Shown: piece by piece, positions 42,614 to 52,569 of the stretch
How the letters are laid out: every line of letters starts with the position of its first letter
Numbering within the stretch: position 1 is the first letter of the stretch
Origin: Eukaryota sp. TZLM1-RC
Taxonomy: Eukaryota; Metamonada: BaSk clade
Length of the DNA: 64,000 nucleotides
Direction: 5' to 3'
Assembly: GCA_040285825.1 (NCBI GenBank)
Contig: JAUPSS010000004.1
Span: 5,463,658-5,527,657 of the forward strand
Made by a program: the position numbers and the translations under genes
Notes under the pieces: generated by a model
The model's input: the letters and a program-made list of their open reading frames with translations, nothing else
Database searches by the model: none
Told to the model about the DNA's origin: nothing

Positions 42614-44299
42614 ATGAGTGAAGGTTACGCAAGCGTTCGGTCTTCCTCTGCCCGCAGAATCAATGGTGTTTTTTCTATTTCATGCTCAGTCCGCCTTTTT
42701 AGGTTGATCTATAGCTGTTATTCCAGGTCGAACAGGAATGATTTTCTCAGTATATTGCTGGTCATCATCCAGATCCTACAATTTGGTGGACTTGTAATCA
42801 ATTCTGCCATTGTTGACTGGCACCCCATTTTTTTCGACCCTAGACCATTGTTGAGCTGGATAAATCTTCCCTTTGGTAGTTCTGTCATTGATACATCGCT
42901 GATCTCTCCTCTTACCCGTGCTTATGTTTGTTCTGCAATCATTCTAGCAATCTTCATTTTCGTCGTTGCTGCTGCTGCTTGTTCTTCCCCTCATAGGCTG
43001 GTTCTCACTGTTCTTCGTGGTCTGCTCGATGCCACCCACTCAATATTTTTCATCCCCCTTTCCCTTCCCTTACTGACTGGACTAACTTGCTTTGATAACC
43101 CGTCCCTCACACCGTTTCTCTCTTCATTCAACACTGCTAACTGCTGGACCATCACCAACTCGATTCAAAAAGCCATTTTCCTAATCTTTATCATTCTCTT
43201 CTTTTGTTTTTGCTATATTCTAACTATCTCCAGCTTTGACTTTTTGCCTTCATCTAAAAGGGTATGGGCCAGAAGTAACAATAGATTTCACAGATATTTA
43301 TTTTTATCAAAAGCTGTTTTAATTGCTGTTTTGGTAATTGTTCCGCATAGAATATTATTATTTCTTTTTTTGTACACAATTTCTACATTTGCAATTCCCT
43401 TTTGTTTTTCCTGGTATCTTCCTTTTTACAAGAAAAGATCTAATATTAAATTCTGCCTAATTTCTGGTATTTTACCTTCTTTTTCTTGTACTTATTTAAT
43501 TATAAAATTTGTTTTAGATTTAGATTCAACCAAGAGTGAGATTTACAACCCTATTATTTTTATTTCAATTGCTTCAATATCTTCATTTAATTTTGGTTTT
43601 ATCTGTTCAAGACGCTGTAGAACTTTTTACGATCGATTTTTACTCCCTCAACTATCAAAACCCCAATCATTCGGCATTGCTGACGTTTCCCTTGCAGAAA
43701 CTGATTCCCAGCCTCCGGAAGATTCAGTTTTAGCATCACTTCCCCAAGCCAAGTACCCTTTTGAAGTGGAGATTCATACAAGATTTCTCTTTCCAAAGCC
43801 TCAGTTATCTGAGTACAAGGATGTGGCTGCTGAGTATTACTCACTTAATCTAAGTAAATTTCATTCTAATGTGGAAATGTTGCTTTTAAATTCTATTTTT
43901 GAACTCCATGTCATGGGAAATTTGTTGTCTGGGGCTGTTATTTGGTCCAAGATAACTGAACTTGATTTAGAACCTTCCATTGCTGAGCGTATTATGATCT
44001 TTAATATTGAGCGTCAGTCAGAAGACGTCAGAAGAAACAGAAACTTTGGCGACACGACAATCGACTCCAACTCCCTTCTCAATTTACAATCATCGATCAA
44101 TGAATTAAATGACCTTCAAGATCAATGTTTGGAAAGTTTGTTTATGTTTTGGTCCATTCTTTCTGATGAAAACCCTAGCTTAAAGGTTCTTCCCCATATA
44201 ACTGAAGCATTTAGGCAGGCTAAATCAAAAGCAGAGGGGTTATTTACAAAGTTATCCACTGCTTATCCTGATAATAAAGAAGTTATTAAGAAATTATAA
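42614..44299 (+). CDS. TmcB-like membrane protein, 5' part
   Basis: ATG at 42614; 561 residues to a TAA at 44297. Several membrane helices fill residues ~35-330 (for example FLSILLVIIQILQFGGLVI, AIILAIFIFVVAAAACS, IFLIFIILFFCFCYILTI). The cytosolic part has helical-repeat character (YYSLNLSKFHSNVEMLLLNSIFELHV ... ECLESLFMFWSIL ... EAFRQAKSKAEGLFTKLSTAYPDN). This TM block followed by paired helices, a Phe-Trp motif and an A-x-x-x-x-L-x-x-x-YP segment is the layout of the TmcB (tiny macrocysts protein B)/cyclase-associated membrane family of amoebae and trichomonads. Family members continue directly into an acidic linker and more membrane segments. Here that continuation is the frame starting at 44763, so I read both as one gene split by the 44300-44762 insert. 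The start is supported by a stop-rich upstream region. Confidence 0.72.
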   Translation: MSEGYASVRSSSARRINGVFSISCSVRLFRLIYSCYSRSNRNDFLSILLVIIQILQFGGLVINSAIVDWHPIFFDPRPLLSWINLPFGSSVIDTSLISPLTRAYVCSAIILAIFIFVVAAAACSSPHRLVLTVLRGLLDATHSIFFIPLSLPLLTGLTCFDNPSLTPFLSSFNTANCWTITNSIQKAIFLIFIILFFCFCYILTISSFDFLPSSKRVWARSNNRFHRYLFLSKAVLIAVLVIVPHRILLFLFLYTISTFAIPFCFSWYLPFYKKRSNIKFCLISGILPSFSCTYLIIKFVLDLDSTKSEIYNPIIFISIASISSFNFGFICSRRCRTFYDRFLLPQLSKPQSFGIADVSLAETDSQPPEDSVLASLPQAKYPFEVEIHTRFLFPKPQLSEYKDVAAEYYSLNLSKFHSNVEMLLLNSIFELHVMGNLLSGAVIWSKITELDLEPSIAERIMIFNIERQSEDVRRNRNFGDTTIDSNSLLNLQSSINELNDLQDQCLESLFMFWSILSDENPSLKVLPHITEAFRQAKSKAEGLFTKLSTAYPDNKEVIKKL

Positions 44300-44762
44300 T
44301 AAAAATGATTTTTTTTAACATAATGTCGTGTGAAATTTGTATTCAAAATTACACAAAAACTAGAAAAGAAATACAATGTTTTTGTGGGTTTTCATGTTGT
44401 ATTGATTGTTTAAAAAGATATGCAAAATCACAAATCAAATTAGTTTGTATGTTTTGTAAAAATGAATGGACATCAATATTCATTGAATCAAAATTGGGTA
44501 GTTTATTTTTGAGAAAAATTGTGAAAAATCAAATTGAATATGAATTTGAATTTAGTAAAAACAATTATTACCAAGATTTGCATTACTCATTGCAAATGAA
44601 CATAAAATATCAGATTATCAAATAAAGTCTAATGACATAATAAACAAATCAAATCATTTAAACAAAAATCTATTAAATTTAGAAAAAATTATTTTCGATT
44701 ATACGATTGATATAAACACTCGTTATGAGTACTTATTACAACATGATGAAATTAAAAAAGAA
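44300..44762 (+). other. insert separating the two halves of the TmcB-like gene
   Basis: About 460 bp of very AT-rich DNA between the end of homology KEVIKKL and its resumption at MDENKNVLRDDEGAN. It carries the Cys-rich gene 44305-44625 and, in a second frame up to the junction, a helical continuation (KSNDIINKSNHLNKNLLNLEK ... TRYEYLLQHDEIKKE). The 7-mer GAAATTA occurs at both margins (44288 and 44748) and could be a target duplication, although the frames on the two sides do not match exactly. No GT...AG pair that restores the frame is apparent, so it is not an obvious intron. Confidence 0.5.
44305..44625 (+). CDS. Cys-rich RING-like protein resembling a giant-virus family
   Basis: 106 residues from ATG 44305 (a second ATG at 44323 is equally likely). 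Metal-ligand pattern: CEIC near the start, YTKTRKEIQC-x-CGFSCCIDC, then CMFCKNEWTSIFIES and a LFLRK...EYEFEF helix. The series CxxC ... CxC/CxxC ... CCxxC ... Y ... CMxCxxxW ... F closely follows the N-terminal zinc-binding domain of a protein family conserved in many nucleocytoplasmic large DNA viruses of protists, often labelled RING-like or E3-like. Those proteins are several hundred residues with a helical C-terminus. Here the frame stops at 44625, and a +1-shifted frame continues the helical part to ~44760, so the gene is truncated and possibly frameshifted. It lies inside the TmcB-like locus. The family match is from motif memory and was not searched. Confidence 0.6.
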   Translation: MIFFNIMSCEICIQNYTKTRKEIQCFCGFSCCIDCLKRYAKSQIKLVCMFCKNEWTSIFIESKLGSLFLRKIVKNQIEYEFEFSKNNYYQDLHYSLQMNIKYQIIK

Positions 44763-47700
44763 ATGGATGAAAACAAAAATGTTTTAAGGGATGATGAAGG
44801 TGCTAATCTTTTAAATGAGCAATTAGAAAATTTGAGTAATGCTTCATCAGATCATAATTCATCACGTGGGTCTTCAGGAATCATGTCAACTCGATCTCTA
44901 CGAAAACGTAAAAGAAAACGAAGTAGTGTTAGGGCCAAAATTTCAAGTTTAGCTAGTCAGTATGACAATGACGAGAAGAGCTCAGTTCAAGTGTTGTCCA
45001 AAGCTATTTATATCGCCTTATTTTCATTGTTGGGGATATCTTTTTTCTGTTGGGGTCATTTCGAGTTTTCTTTATCTCAATTTAAAAATGATATTATACT
45101 TGTCTTGGAGTCAAGTAATATTGCAGTAATTGGTAACCAATTGGCTGTCTTAATGCGTGAGTTTCATGAAAGTCTTAGTAATTCACTTGAATTAATCCTG
45201 AAAAGCCAGGAAAAACTACTGGAATCAGCCGATTTATTGAGTTATTATTCGCGGAATACTTTCATTGGAAGTTCTGGTTTTTCTGATGATTACCAATCAG
45301 TTGTAGTTAGAAAACCTTCAAATTCTGACGTAGTTGCCTCATTTAGAACCCCTTCGTTTCTGACTTCTTCCCGAAAAAACACAGTACCTCCAACTACTAC
45401 AGGAATTGTTTATTCGTTTTGGGAATTAATTCTTCATTTGTCGTCTTCTGCTGCAAAATTTGGTAATAACCTATTTAATTTAAATCCAATTGAGACTATT
45501 TCTTTTTTTAGAGACGTTACTGATAATAGAAATACTTTTAATCTTGCCCATTTTCAATTCAAAACAGCTCTTTTAACCTCCACTCAGGAAATGATATTTA
45601 CAAATAGAATTATTTTTATAGCCGCTCTTTTATTATCTATTGCAGTTGTTGTTGTTATTGCAGTTTTTCTGTTGGCAAAAGGTTTGGAATTTTTTAAAAG
45701 AGAACGAGTTGAGGTACTGAATCTTTTTCTATGGCTTCCAAAGTCTTCAATTAATAATATATTGGATGAACCTAAATTTTCAAAATTTAGACGAAGTAAA
45801 CGTCATTTTTTTGCAGATCATGTTATTACTGAGGAGACAGAAGTAGATTTTGAAGCCTCTTCTCCCACTGGTGGTCAAGATAATTTTTCTATTTCAATAC
45901 CTGTTTCAGAACAAAATGATTCCACTTTTACTGATTTTAATGATGAAAAAAATTCTATTGGTTGGGTCATCTGGTTGTTTTCTTTTGTATTAATTGGAGT
46001 AATTTTGGTGATCAGTGCCTTCTACTTTAGTCACTTTGCACTGCTAAATAGACAAGAATTTAGAACAATCGAGGGTAATATTTTTAGACTGCAATCTCTT
46101 ACCATTCAGATGACCACCCTTGACTTTATTGGAGTTTCACGAACCATGAGTTTTATAGCAACTGGGGAGTTGTCTTTTTATAGAGATTATTGGAACTTTT
46201 TAAGTTCTGGTCAACGGGAAAATCATTTAATGAATCTTTTAAATTATGGCTTATCAGATAACCAAATGGAAAGAATTTCTGATACTAATAATATTAAAGA
46301 AAAATTAGTTTATTTAGAAACAGTTGCTCAATATTTGGCAGTTCAAGCTCATCAAATTGATTGGTCTTCAGTTTTCCATATTTCTGATTTTATTTATGAC
46401 CTTAAATCAGAAAATGATGGACGTGCAGATGTTGTACGTTATAGTCACTTGAGTTGGTGGTATTCTAACAACAGCTTTGATTCAAGCTTGAATCGTCATG
46501 AACAAATGAGCATTGCCGCTGCAGTTGTTACAAACGACAGGTTCATGGATCTACTTAACCAAAATAATAGAATTATTCAATCCACAATAGCGGAAGTGAG
46601 ATCATCACAGGATATTTTTTTGCTTGAATCAAACAGTTCTCTATTATCAATTCTTTTCTTTGAAGGTGTATTTGTTTTGATAGTAATTGGATTTATCATT
46701 ATTTTAGTTAAAACAAAAAAGAAAATGCCTGTTTTCCGACATTCAAGTAAGGTTGTCCACTCTTGCTTGATTCTCTCCATTTTTTGTTTAGTTGTTAGTT
46801 TCGTTGTTCTAATTTTTTCTTTTATGGCTCTCCGTTCCTATTACGCCAATATTTATGAATCTGTTTTTTATTTTGATGATTTGATTGACCTGGACACCAC
46901 TTCTACTAACATTAGATTTTATGCAGAAAAATTCGTTTTGTCTCATGAAATTAACGATTATTTTAAATATTGGAAACTTCGAAAAGAATTTAACCAAACT
47001 GTTTCCAAAATTAGCACCTCTCAATGCAGTTTACCACTTAATCTATGTGAAAAACGAGCTTTATTTATCAAAAGTTTAGAAAACAAAGTAGTCTCGTTAT
47101 TCAATCAACACTTACTCACTTTTTCTCTTATTTCAAATAGCAAAAACTATCAATCGGTGACTAGTGAACTTGATGGTCATTCTTGGAATGTTGAAGATGA
47201 TCAAAATTACGAATTAATCGCTATCAATAATCGAAATACCCCACTTTCTCGAAGGTACACAAACTCCACGTTTGACTTGAATAGAGATCCAGAAGATCAA
47301 ATACAATTGGCGATCAACTTGCAATTCGGCAATCAAATGCTCCAAACATTGATTGATATTTACAGGAATGTTATTGAGGCGAATCGAAATGTGTTTATGG
47401 ACAGTGGAATGCTATTGGGACGGGAACGTGTGGAATTCTTTACAAATTTATTAAGTATCCGAACCTATTTGTTTATTTTGGTGTTTTTCATTCTTTTTAT
47501 CAATTTTTTCATTGCTTATTCTTCAACAAGAGTTATTAAGAAGCCAAAACCACATGTTCGACAACATATTGAAGTTCCTTTGATTAAACAATTTACTAAG
47601 AGATTTCAGATTTCTTTTGCTACTGTTTTGGGTTTTTTTGTCTTGTTTACTGTTTTTTCCCTTTACACGTTTACTTCTGTAAGTAGTTTTCCCAAGGAGC

Positions 47701-48332
47701 TGTCTGTTGTGTCAACCAGATCTTCACAAGTTTGGGAAAGTAAAGCTCTTCTACTTGATTACCTCAACATTCCTTCCAAAAGATCTGGGTTAAAGGTTGA
47801 ATTGAGTTTATTGCTGTCTGAATTGCGGTCAATTCATTCTAATGTACTATTCATCAGAGAAAATGGCTTAAGTCCATCTACTGGTCGTGATTTATCTCAA
47901 AATAATCTTTTGTTCACCACCAATTTTACACAAACAAATTCCACTAAATATGGGCTACATGTTGTACTTTCTGAATATATAGCATTAATTGAAAATTTAC
48001 TAGGTGAAAGCAACTTTGATGATGCCTTTGAATCATCCAAGAATCGACTTGATTTATTATCTGAACAACTGGAGATCTATGGTGAGCGTTCGTTGACTTT
48101 ATACAGAGATGAGGTTTTTTCAGTTGTTAGTGCTCGAGCTATTTGGTCTAGAGTTTTCTTGGCTCTATTTGTTCTGGTAGTGGTCCTTGAACTACTATTT
48201 ATTTTTAGAAAGATGTTGAAAAGATTGTGCCAAGAAGAGATTGTGGATAGTGATCTTATTGCAATGATTCCTCATCAGGTAGTAGATGCAGTTCCATTTA
48301 TCAAGAATTATGTTGAAACTTGTCTCCATTAG
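44763..48332 (+). CDS. TmcB-like membrane protein, 3' part, 1189 aa
   Basis: The open frame is 1189 residues. The first residues NVLRDDEGANLLNEQLENLS complete the helical motif left open by the upstream half. Then come a Ser-rich acidic linker, a basic patch RSLRKRKRKRSSVRAK, and about eight membrane helices near residues 80-100, 281-306, 399-424, 626-650, 662-690, 899-921, 947-970 and 1129-1149. Three long loops (roughly 105-280, 425-625 and 690-900) contain many Asn-X-Ser/Thr sites and are probably extracellular or luminal. The last 40 residues (RLCQEEIVDSDLIAMIPHQVVDAVPFIKNYVE) are cytosolic. No cyclase, kinase or PAS domain follows, unlike many relatives, so the protein may act as a receptor or scaffold. 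It has no introns. If translated separately it would start at 44763, but homology suggests it is the continuation of the gene at 42614. Confidence 0.75.
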   Translation: MDENKNVLRDDEGANLLNEQLENLSNASSDHNSSRGSSGIMSTRSLRKRKRKRSSVRAKISSLASQYDNDEKSSVQVLSKAIYIALFSLLGISFFCWGHFEFSLSQFKNDIILVLESSNIAVIGNQLAVLMREFHESLSNSLELILKSQEKLLESADLLSYYSRNTFIGSSGFSDDYQSVVVRKPSNSDVVASFRTPSFLTSSRKNTVPPTTTGIVYSFWELILHLSSSAAKFGNNLFNLNPIETISFFRDVTDNRNTFNLAHFQFKTALLTSTQEMIFTNRIIFIAALLLSIAVVVVIAVFLLAKGLEFFKRERVEVLNLFLWLPKSSINNILDEPKFSKFRRSKRHFFADHVITEETEVDFEASSPTGGQDNFSISIPVSEQNDSTFTDFNDEKNSIGWVIWLFSFVLIGVILVISAFYFSHFALLNRQEFRTIEGNIFRLQSLTIQMTTLDFIGVSRTMSFIATGELSFYRDYWNFLSSGQRENHLMNLLNYGLSDNQMERISDTNNIKEKLVYLETVAQYLAVQAHQIDWSSVFHISDFIYDLKSENDGRADVVRYSHLSWWYSNNSFDSSLNRHEQMSIAAAVVTNDRFMDLLNQNNRIIQSTIAEVRSSQDIFLLESNSSLLSILFFEGVFVLIVIGFIIILVKTKKKMPVFRHSSKVVHSCLILSIFCLVVSFVVLIFSFMALRSYYANIYESVFYFDDLIDLDTTSTNIRFYAEKFVLSHEINDYFKYWKLRKEFNQTVSKISTSQCSLPLNLCEKRALFIKSLENKVVSLFNQHLLTFSLISNSKNYQSVTSELDGHSWNVEDDQNYELIAINNRNTPLSRRYTNSTFDLNRDPEDQIQLAINLQFGNQMLQTLIDIYRNVIEANRNVFMDSGMLLGRERVEFFTNLLSIRTYLFILVFFILFINFFIAYSSTRVIKKPKPHVRQHIEVPLIKQFTKRFQISFATVLGFFVLFTVFSLYTFTSVSSFPKELSVVSTRSSQVWESKALLLDYLNIPSKRSGLKVELSLLLSELRSIHSNVLFIRENGLSPSTGRDLSQNNLLFTTNFTQTNSTKYGLHVVLSEYIALIENLLGESNFDDAFESSKNRLDLLSEQLEIYGERSLTLYRDEVFSVVSARAIWSRVFLALFVLVVVLELLFIFRKMLKRLCQEEIVDSDLIAMIPHQVVDAVPFIKNYVETCLH

Positions 48333-48725
48333 TTTTGGTTTTGGTTTTCTATAGTGGTATATTTTTTAAGTTTATTTTGAGTTTTCAAAAAATAAAGGTT
48401 TATTTTTATATGGTTCTTGGCAAAATCGTGTACATTACACACCATATGAACAGTATTAGACTTGCAACCACATTAATACTATTACCACATCTTTTCTGCC
48501 AGCAAATCTCTCATATGATTGTTAGATAGAGTGCAATAATATCAACAGCATGGGTGGTGGCTTAAAAGTGTTGGAAGCTCAGTATTTCTTGTTGATTGTT
48601 CGAGATAAATCTTGTTCTTATTAATAAAACGTATTTTCTATAACGACAATATTACTCAACAGATTCTGAAACAGGACATCAATTTCACCATTGTGTTTTA
48701 GTTGAGATAATGTTATTGTTCGCTT
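48333..48725. other. 3' flank of the TmcB-like gene
   Basis: AT-rich, with AATAAAGG (48391-48398) about 60 bp after the stop as a possible poly(A) signal. No other gene seen before the hAT remnant. Confidence 0.45.
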
Positions 48726-50727
48726 AAGTGGTTCTTGGGGTGAATTCGGAGAAGGTGTTTTCCTTGCCCAACTTCAACAACTTCAGAACAAAACCTTCAC
48801 TCTACAAAATGTCTGCCTGTCAAAAGTCAGTTAATAATATAAAACATTATATGAATCATTGGAAACTGATCACAGATAGAATATACAGGGAAGCAAATCG
48901 TGGCAAATGGAAGTACCTACAGTTTCAAAACCGTAGAAGAGAATGACCGTTCAGAGAGGAGTTTATTGAGTTCAAAAGAGCAACAGAGTATCCAAGTACG
49001 CTGTATTTAGCTGTTGAATCCGCGAACTTTCACAGTCTTTTCGGAAAATTAAAACCATATGGATCTAGTCGTTGCTTCATTGCTTGGCTGAAATGCCAAA
49101 AGAGTGTCCTGCTGATGATGACAAATGAATTCGAAACCAGTAAATTTTAATACTGCTACCATCGTGAAGCAGAAGCAACCATGGTATGACAACACAAACA
49201 TTCTTCAGCATGCCATCAGGTGAATGCCAGAGATCCACATTGGATGTACATTACTGTTTGACGGATGGTCAGACCCATCAAGAAAACATTATTTGAACTT
49301 CTTATTAGTCAGTCACTGTGGAGCTTATTTTTTGAAGTCAAGAGAAGTCAAGAGATACAAGTGGTGTGCGAAACAACACACAATATATCACATCCGAATA
49401 AAAGCAGTCTCAACAGAGATTGGGTCATCCAAAGTTACACAGATAATTTCAGATAATGCACTCGTTTGTTGTGCTGCTGCTGACATCATTCAAAATTAAT
49501 ACAAGCAAATTTATTTTTCTACCTTGTAGCTCACACACATTGGACCTGACTCTTGAGGGTTGCAAAAACGTTGAACAAATTGCTAATTTAATTCAGAAAT
49601 CATTAAAACTGGTTACATTCATTGTCAATAAGAAGGTAGTTGATGACGACAATGAAAAAGATCACCACTAAAGTTGTTGAAGCCGGTCTCCACTCAGTTT
49701 CACACAAACTTTTTACTATTTGAAAGATTCCTCAAAGCCAAAAAACATCTGGTCAGCACAATGTTAGCTGTCATATTGAAGAAGCTGCCAAAAAGTGAAT
49801 TCCGATGCAAAAGCTGAATAGTCAAGACCCAAAATTCATGATCGTGGATGAAATTCATTGGAAAAACATGCGGAAATTACTTGATTTCTGAAACCTTTCG
49901 TAGGTTTAATTTGTTATACGGACAAAAATATCGCTGATTTAAGCAAGCTTTTCATTCGCTCAAGAAAACTATGTAACGATGTAGTTAAAACCAGCTTGCC
50001 TCTCTGACTATCAAAGAAAATGCATTCTTGAAAAGAAATTTACAAGAAAAATGCAATCAAGTCATCACTGACCTCCATATAGCTACACACCTTTTGGATC
50101 CTGAATTTCATTCGGAACTAGGAGCAATGAATAACTATCAAGCAACAGCACTGGAAAGAACGATTACCAAATGTGTAGGAGTCGAAGATGGTTCAAGAAC
50201 TTACAGAGAATTTCTGGACTATGAACAAAAACAAGGGTTTTACGGTAACTCCTTGATATGGAACGACTGTGACAAGGTCAGTCCTATCACATGGTGGAAC
50301 AAATATAGCTCAAAAGATGGTTTTCTACGTAAGGTAGCTGTCAAGGTGCTTGCTCAAGCCACATTGAGTCGTGCAGCAAAGCGCGACTGGAGTATACATG
50401 GAAGTATCAATATATAAGAAGGAACAGAATGAGTGCAAATATGTTAATTGACTTGTTATGGCGTTAGGCAGAAATACCAATGAAGCAAAGACAAAAAAAG
50501 AGCATTTATTAAAGATACCTGTTCTTGAACAAGTGTCACGTCATCACCTAAAATTCTCAGCTGTCTACCGGTCTAGTTGATCAGCAACAACAACAATTAG
50601 TGTTTCTGAATGCTAATTTAAGACTCAAAAATTAAGATGAACGAACGAATGAATGTGAAGAGTTCTGAAGAATTTTTGTTCTGGGACATACTTGCAAAAT
50701 TTTTTTGACAAGGGTCAAAAAATAATA

Positions 50728-50790
50728 CAAATACAAATACAGAAATACAAATACAAAATACAAATACAGAAATACAAAATACAGATGTTT
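50728..50790. repeat. (ACAAAT/AGAAAT)n subterminal array, left
   Basis: Tandem ATACAAATACA and ATACAGAAAT units just inside the left end of the hAT-type element. A counterpart lies at 51293-51375. Such arrays may be transposase-binding repeats or simple low-complexity expansion. Confidence 0.6.
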
Positions 50791-50830
50791 ATCCAGTTGG
50801 TGTTTTAGCCAGAATTTCGAATGTATAAGG

Positions 50831-51121
50831 TTACTCTCTACGTTTTTTTAATACACTGTTATTCTTTTTTGCTATTCTTCTCGGTTTTCCTGCTGATGGG
50901 CCCACACAAGCGTGCATTAGTGAACTATCGACTTCTTCGTCGATTTCATCAATTAAGCTTTGTGTGTCTTCGGGAGCGACACTTGTGATCTCGACTGGTT
51001 CAGGATCAAACTCAATGTCATCGTCATCACAAAACATAACCATAGTTTCCAGCTCAGCAACAATATCATTTTCAGGAAGATGAATATTATTTTCAATGAA
51101 TGAGTTGTCAATCTGACTCAA
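50831..51121 (-). CDS. small acidic hypothetical protein
   Basis: 96 residues, ATG to stop, antisense within the hAT-type element. It is strongly acidic (runs such as FCDDDDIEFDPEP and DEIDEEVDSS) with a basic C-terminus GKPRRIAKKNNSVLKKRRE. I do not recognise it. It may be the shifted acidic C-terminus of a transposase or captured host sequence. The composition is less AT-rich than the flanks, which argues weakly for past coding. Confidence 0.4.
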   Translation of the reverse strand: MSQIDNSFIENNIHLPENDIVAELETMVMFCDDDDIEFDPEPVEITSVAPEDTQSLIDEIDEEVDSSLMHACVGPSAGKPRRIAKKNNSVLKKRRE

Positions 51122-51292
51122 TTTATCTCCCCACTTATCTCACTTATCTTAGATCGTTTTATTGCTATTGACGATATGGGTCTTAAAACCGGGAGGAGGT
51201 TCAAGTTTGAAAGACTTCTGGTAGTGGGGGGTGGAGGAAGATGTCATAATCAGAATGCAAAACACGGTAAACCTAATTTTATAATGTGCAAC

Positions 51293-51375
51293 AAAATACA
51301 AAAAAATACAACTACATCGGAAAAAAAATACAAATACAAATACAAAGAAAATACAGAATACAAATAAATACAGAA
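51293..51375. repeat. (ACAAAT)n subterminal array, right
   Basis: A-rich AATACAAAT units near the right end of the hAT-type element, mirroring the left array but in the same orientation. Confidence 0.55.
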
Positions 51376-51579
51376 AATGGTATTTTGCAAGTATGTTCTG
51401 GGATGAAAAATCACTTGGTGCGGTTCCAAAAATTGATGAACAAAATTTGGATGTAACCCAGGAAGAGCTTGTCCACCGTTGTTATTACGAAAATCTTTAG
51501 TATTGTTTTAGTACGTATTCATTAGCAATTCCTTCTTTATCAATCAGCATAACAATTGTTGCTTAAGGAACAACGATGG

Positions 51580-52519
51580 AACACCGGAACACGTCTTTGA
51601 CACGTGTCAACACGTGTAACGTGCAACTGTGAACACTGAATTAAATCAGAGTGCACAAAACACGGCACCCATTCGAACACCAATGTTCCAACATGCGTAA
51701 AAAACACGTGTTTATAATAGATCAACACTTGTGCGGTATATTGCATACCTATACGGTTCTCTGCGATAATGTATTTGCTGTTATTTACCTCAAAACATCA
51801 ACTGTGTAGTTTATAATTTGCCTCTTTTCTTAAGATATTGCACTAATACAGCAGGTCAAACTAACATTTATTATAAGACAAAACTCTGAATTCTAAACGC
51901 CATACCAGATTTTTGTGATGATAGGGATCCACAATTCTTTTATCAACATGAAGCTGTTCAAAATCAATCTCCACCACATCAAAACCCATGGAAACAGCTT
52001 TTGAACATTCATCTTCCCAGGCAAACACTCTTTCTCCCGCAGTACGTAAACGATGTTGAAGTTTTTGGTTAGCATACAATTATATTAAGTCATTTAGAAG
52101 TTTTGATGCCATTCTATTGCTCCGACTGGTGTTCACAATCGAATGAACACTCCGATTACGTTCAGCAGCTCCTTTGCTGTTGGTTGATGTTAAATCTTTA
52201 CAGCTGCTCGTCTTCAAAATACATTTCGTGATCCAAACTGATCCCACCATTTTCGTGGTGTACAATTTTCACCTATTGCCAGATCAACTCACTACAATTA
52301 AAGTTTACTTTGTTTCTTGATCATACAATTCATTCATAACTAATTCGATAGAGTCCATCAACACCCTTGGGAATTGGAGATCAAAAAAATGGGCAGCTGT
52401 TGCCGTTAGGCATTATGCTAGCTGTATGTTAGATGTATGTGTAAGGCGGGTTAAGATAAAGATAATTTTATTTAATGTTATTCTATATACTTAGGTACTC
52501 ACTAGTGAGGTACCTACAC
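51580..52519 (-). repeat. 0.94-kb dispersed repeat, copy 2 (inverted)
   Basis: Reverse complement of 31019-31955 with scattered differences. It has the same palindromic end (CTCACTAGTGAG near 52498-52509) and the same CACGTGT-rich end near 51590-51630. Frames shared with copy 1 are YDQETK-terminated and TNSKGAAERNRSVHSI. One frame here is extended compared with copy 1 (AGERVFAWEDECSKAVSMGF). Homology stops abruptly on both sides. Confidence 0.75.
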
Positions 52520-52569
52520 TACCTTCTCCCGTTTTCTTAATTAAAATTATTTACAGTTGTTCTTCCGCT

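Larger units (their letters stand above)
50687..51395. mobile_element. non-autonomous hAT-type element with 8-bp TSD
   Basis: Perfect 14-bp terminal inverted repeats CATACTTGCAAAAT (50687-50700 and complement 51382-51395) flanked by an 8-bp direct duplication TTCTGGGA (50679-50686 and 51396-51403). An 8-bp duplication is the hallmark of hAT insertion. The 709-bp element lacks transposase. It has ACAAAT-rich subterminal arrays on both sides and one antisense open frame (51121-50831). It sits inside a hAT transposase relic. Confidence 0.85.
48728..51480 (+). mobile_element. hAT transposase remnant
   Basis: Frames in order encode a start region with EANRGKWKYLQFQ (48728-48946). Next comes the RNase H-like core start HIGCTLLFDGWSDPSRKHYLNFLLVSHCGAYFLKS with the catalytic Asp region (49224-49350). 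Then IISDNALVCCAAADII, FLPCSSHTLDLTLEGCKNVEQIANLI (49500-49610) and HIATHLLDPEFHSELGA. The WNDCDKVSPITWWNKYSSK and LAQATLSRAAKRDWSIHGSI block (50028-50417) contains the conserved Trp-Trp and the C-terminal dimerisation motif of hAT transposases. Stops and frameshifts separate each piece, so it is dead. It is interrupted at 50687-51395 by a smaller element and continues to ~51480 (LGAVPKIDEQNLDVTQEEL). Confidence 0.8.

Noticed and set aside
44281-44760. The TmcB-like insert as a simple GT...AG intron
   Set aside because: The only upstream donor candidate (GAA|GTTATT) does not restore the downstream frame, and its length (~480 nt) is unlike the 26-37 nt introns seen elsewhere.
50728-51375. CRISPR-like array in the ACAAAT repeats
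   Set aside because: Units are 6-11 bp simple repeats without spacers, inside a eukaryotic transposon.
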